From an uncultured Eubacteriales bacterium (GTDB lineage Bacteria; Bacillota; Clostridia; Oscillospirales; CAG-272), in NCBI GenBank assembly GCA_958352145.1, contig CATWNM010000018.1:1-40899 (forward strand): a stretch of DNA of 40,899 bases, read 5' to 3'. Positions 39,932 to 40,899 of the stretch are shown here, piece after piece. Made by a program: the position numbers and the translations under genes. The first letter of the stretch is position 1. Every line of letters begins with the position of its first letter. Under the pieces are notes generated by a model that did not search any database, was not told the origin of the DNA, and saw only the letters and a program-made list of their open reading frames with translations.

Positions 39932-40346
39932 AATTATACCTCCATCAATGTGATAACATAATGATATCGTAAATTTCAATAAAAATATATAGTCAACGTG
40001 TTGACAATATGATTGCACTATGATATATTATGATATGAAATCAATGTGCAATCATATTTTAAGAGGCTGGCATAATGGCTCAAATGCTACTTAAGCCGCC
40101 GGATTGGTAAAAAGCAATCATTCAAGTAGAGGCAAACGTATGAGAATCACCATCAACGTCCTTTCATTGTAAATTAGGTACGACTAGGCGAAGCGTCAGA
40201 GCAGGAATATGGATAAGCAGGCATCCTAACCAAATTAATACACTGGGAACACAAAAAGAAATTGGAGTATATCAAATTTTAAAATTTTCATTTGCGATAT
40301 ATGTACCACAATTTAAACGATAAATATACAGAAAGGAAATATTGAT
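39932..40346. other. Operator-rich intergenic region
   Basis: Holds the promoter and repeats listed next. Beyond 40058 I see only short, stop-limited frames (11 residues at 40075-40110 with an AAGAGG site; 10 residues from 40141) and no terminator or repeat. These look like gene remnants. Confidence 0.5.
39992..40057 (+). promoter_or_regulatory. Promoter with a palindrome, tandem repeats and an inverted repeat
   Basis: TTGACA (40001-40006), 17-nt spacer and TATATT (40024-40029) make a near-consensus rightward promoter. GTCAAC-GT-GTTGAC (39992-40005) is a perfect palindrome over the -35. TATGATAT occurs at 40019-40026 and again at 40029-40036, exactly 10 bp apart, with a third related copy (AATGATAT) at 39960. 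A perfect 12-bp inverted repeat, ATATGATTGCAC (40007-40018) and GTGCAATCATAT (40046-40057), encloses the tandem pair. One-turn spacing is typical of RHH operators. Confidence 0.8.
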
Positions 40347-40550
40347 ATGCCGACGAATAAAACGCCGTTTACATTTCATCTTGAAGAAGAATATTTAGAA
40401 AAATTACGATATATCGCAAAGCGGGAAACAAGAAGCGTCAGCAATTTATTGGAGCACCTTTGCAGGTCGTATATCAAAGAATACGAACAAGCGCACGGAA
40501 GAATAGAAATTGCGTACATAGATGTAAATTTTCAAAAGAGACAAACATAG
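40347..40550 (+). CDS. 67-residue RHH protein, family A, right-hand copy
   Basis: ATG 40347 follows an AAAGGA site. The product starts MPTNKTPFTFHLEEEYLEKL, continues RYIAKRETRSVSNLLEHLCR and ends with a hydrophilic tail (AHGRIEIAYIDV). It is an RHH-type DNA-binding protein. The first 48 residues differ at one position from the left-end copy (1-187), which has a frameshifted tail. The two copies are in opposite orientation about 40 kb apart. The target is unknown; a two-arm repeat follows 77 nt downstream. Confidence 0.75.
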   Translation: MPTNKTPFTFHLEEEYLEKLRYIAKRETRSVSNLLEHLCRSYIKEYEQAHGRIEIAYIDVNFQKRQT

Positions 40551-40626
40551 CCAAAATTGAAAAAATCGTTGTATACGGCAAAGAAGCACGGACATTCATA
40601 TTTTTTAAATTTTGTGCAACTTCGCA

Positions 40627-40653
40627 CGGAACGTCGAAGACGACGTTCCCTAC
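40627..40653. repeat. Right-arm half of a two-arm repeat (copy 5)
   Basis: Only the right arm is present: GGAACGTCG-AAGA-CGACGTTCC then CTAC. The left arm is missing. It is followed by the conserved linker (40654-40748). Confidence 0.85.
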
Positions 40654-40748
40654 AAGAGTGAGTGTATTTTTACATTTCAATAAAAAGCCGCTTCAGCGCG
40701 GGCTTGCGGAATGTTTTGCGATGCGCCGGAAGCAAGTTTATTTCCTCC
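40654..40748. repeat. Conserved linker of the two-arm repeat
   Basis: Same sequence as 39226-39319 with minor changes (GAGTGTATTTTTACATTTC, AATAAAAAGCCGCTTCAGCG, GCGCCGGAAGCAAG). Confidence 0.8.
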
Positions 40749-40829
40749 GTAGGGAACGTCGTCCTCGACGTTCCGTGTACAAATTTACAAAGCGGTATAT
40801 TGCGGAACGCTGAGGACAGCGTTCCCTAC
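40749..40829. repeat. Two-arm palindromic repeat, short form (copy 6)
   Basis: 81 bp. The arms now differ: left GGAACGTCG-TCCT-CGACGTTCC, right GGAACGCTG-AGGA-CAGCGTTCC. Each remains a perfect self-hairpin, and the loops TCCT and AGGA are complementary. A further linker copy (40830-40899) runs off the window. Confidence 0.9.
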
Positions 40830-40899
40830 AAGAGCGAGCGTATTTTTACATTTCAATAAAAAGCCGCTTCAGCGCGGGCTTGCGGAATGTTTTGCGATG

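Noticed and set aside
39144..40899. CRISPR array
   Set aside because: The repeats are long two-arm palindromes with a conserved, not variable, linker and no cas genes are near.
1..40899. tRNA and rRNA genes
   Set aside because: No tRNA CCA-type acceptor/TpsiC signatures or rRNA sequence noticed on either strand; a tRNAscan run would settle it.

Overview
The window reads as a chromosomal segment of a Gram-positive anaerobe in the Clostridia, most likely an Oscillospirales/Ruminococcaceae-type gut bacterium. The evidence is a V/A-type ATPase operon of the Na+-pumping Enterococcus/Clostridium kind, HPr kinase, S-layer-homology (SLH) surface enzymes, an mre/maf/zapA cluster, and a possible guanidine-type riboswitch in front of a MATE transporter. 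The taxon is inferred from gene content only. The core is GC-rich with very long shadow frames; both ends and about 22-23.7 kb are visibly AT-richer and hold accessory DNA.

Layout. 1-1.87 kb: small ribbon-helix-helix (RHH) genes, a palindromic repeat, and a three-gene RelE/XRE toxin-antitoxin module flanked by 72-bp direct repeats. 1.9-10.65 kb (minus): nine-gene V-ATPase operon H-I-K-E-C-F-A-B-D with its own promoter and terminator. 10.78-11.7 kb (minus): SRPBCC and PNPOx-like genes. 11.78-12.73 kb (minus): an HPr-like protein and an Enzyme I N-domain-like protein, both without the expected phosphorylatable histidines. 12.94-20.4 kb (plus): an SLH phosphodiester-glycosidase protein, hprK, a small peptide, a stalk-domain protein, and an SLH-GH43 enzyme. 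20.5-22 kb (minus): MATE transporter behind a structured leader. 22-24.1 kb: XRE-membrane regulator pair, decayed DNA, lipoprotein. 24.1-27.2 kb (minus): asnS and an aspartate-type aminotransferase. 27.2-35.55 kb (minus): zapA-U32-maf-mreB-mreC-mreD-mrdA-nth, mostly translationally coupled (cell shape, septation, RNA modification, DNA repair). 35.46-38.84 kb (plus): proB-proA-thiI.

The right end (38.95-40.9 kb) is a graveyard and nursery of small DNA-binding genes: fragments of RHH and XRE regulators, two intact RHH genes, an operator-rich promoter, and copies of a two-hairpin repeat. The RHH gene at position 1-187 and the one at 40347-40550 are near-identical and in opposite orientation, so the roughly 40-kb core is bracketed by inverted paralogous copies and by members of the same repeat family.

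The features most worth a second look are the histidine-less HPr/Enzyme I pair, the two-arm hairpin repeat whose arms vary while keeping self-complementarity, the RHH gene family associated with it, and the possible guanidine-IV-type leader. All assignments come from reading the sequence and family knowledge; no database search was run.
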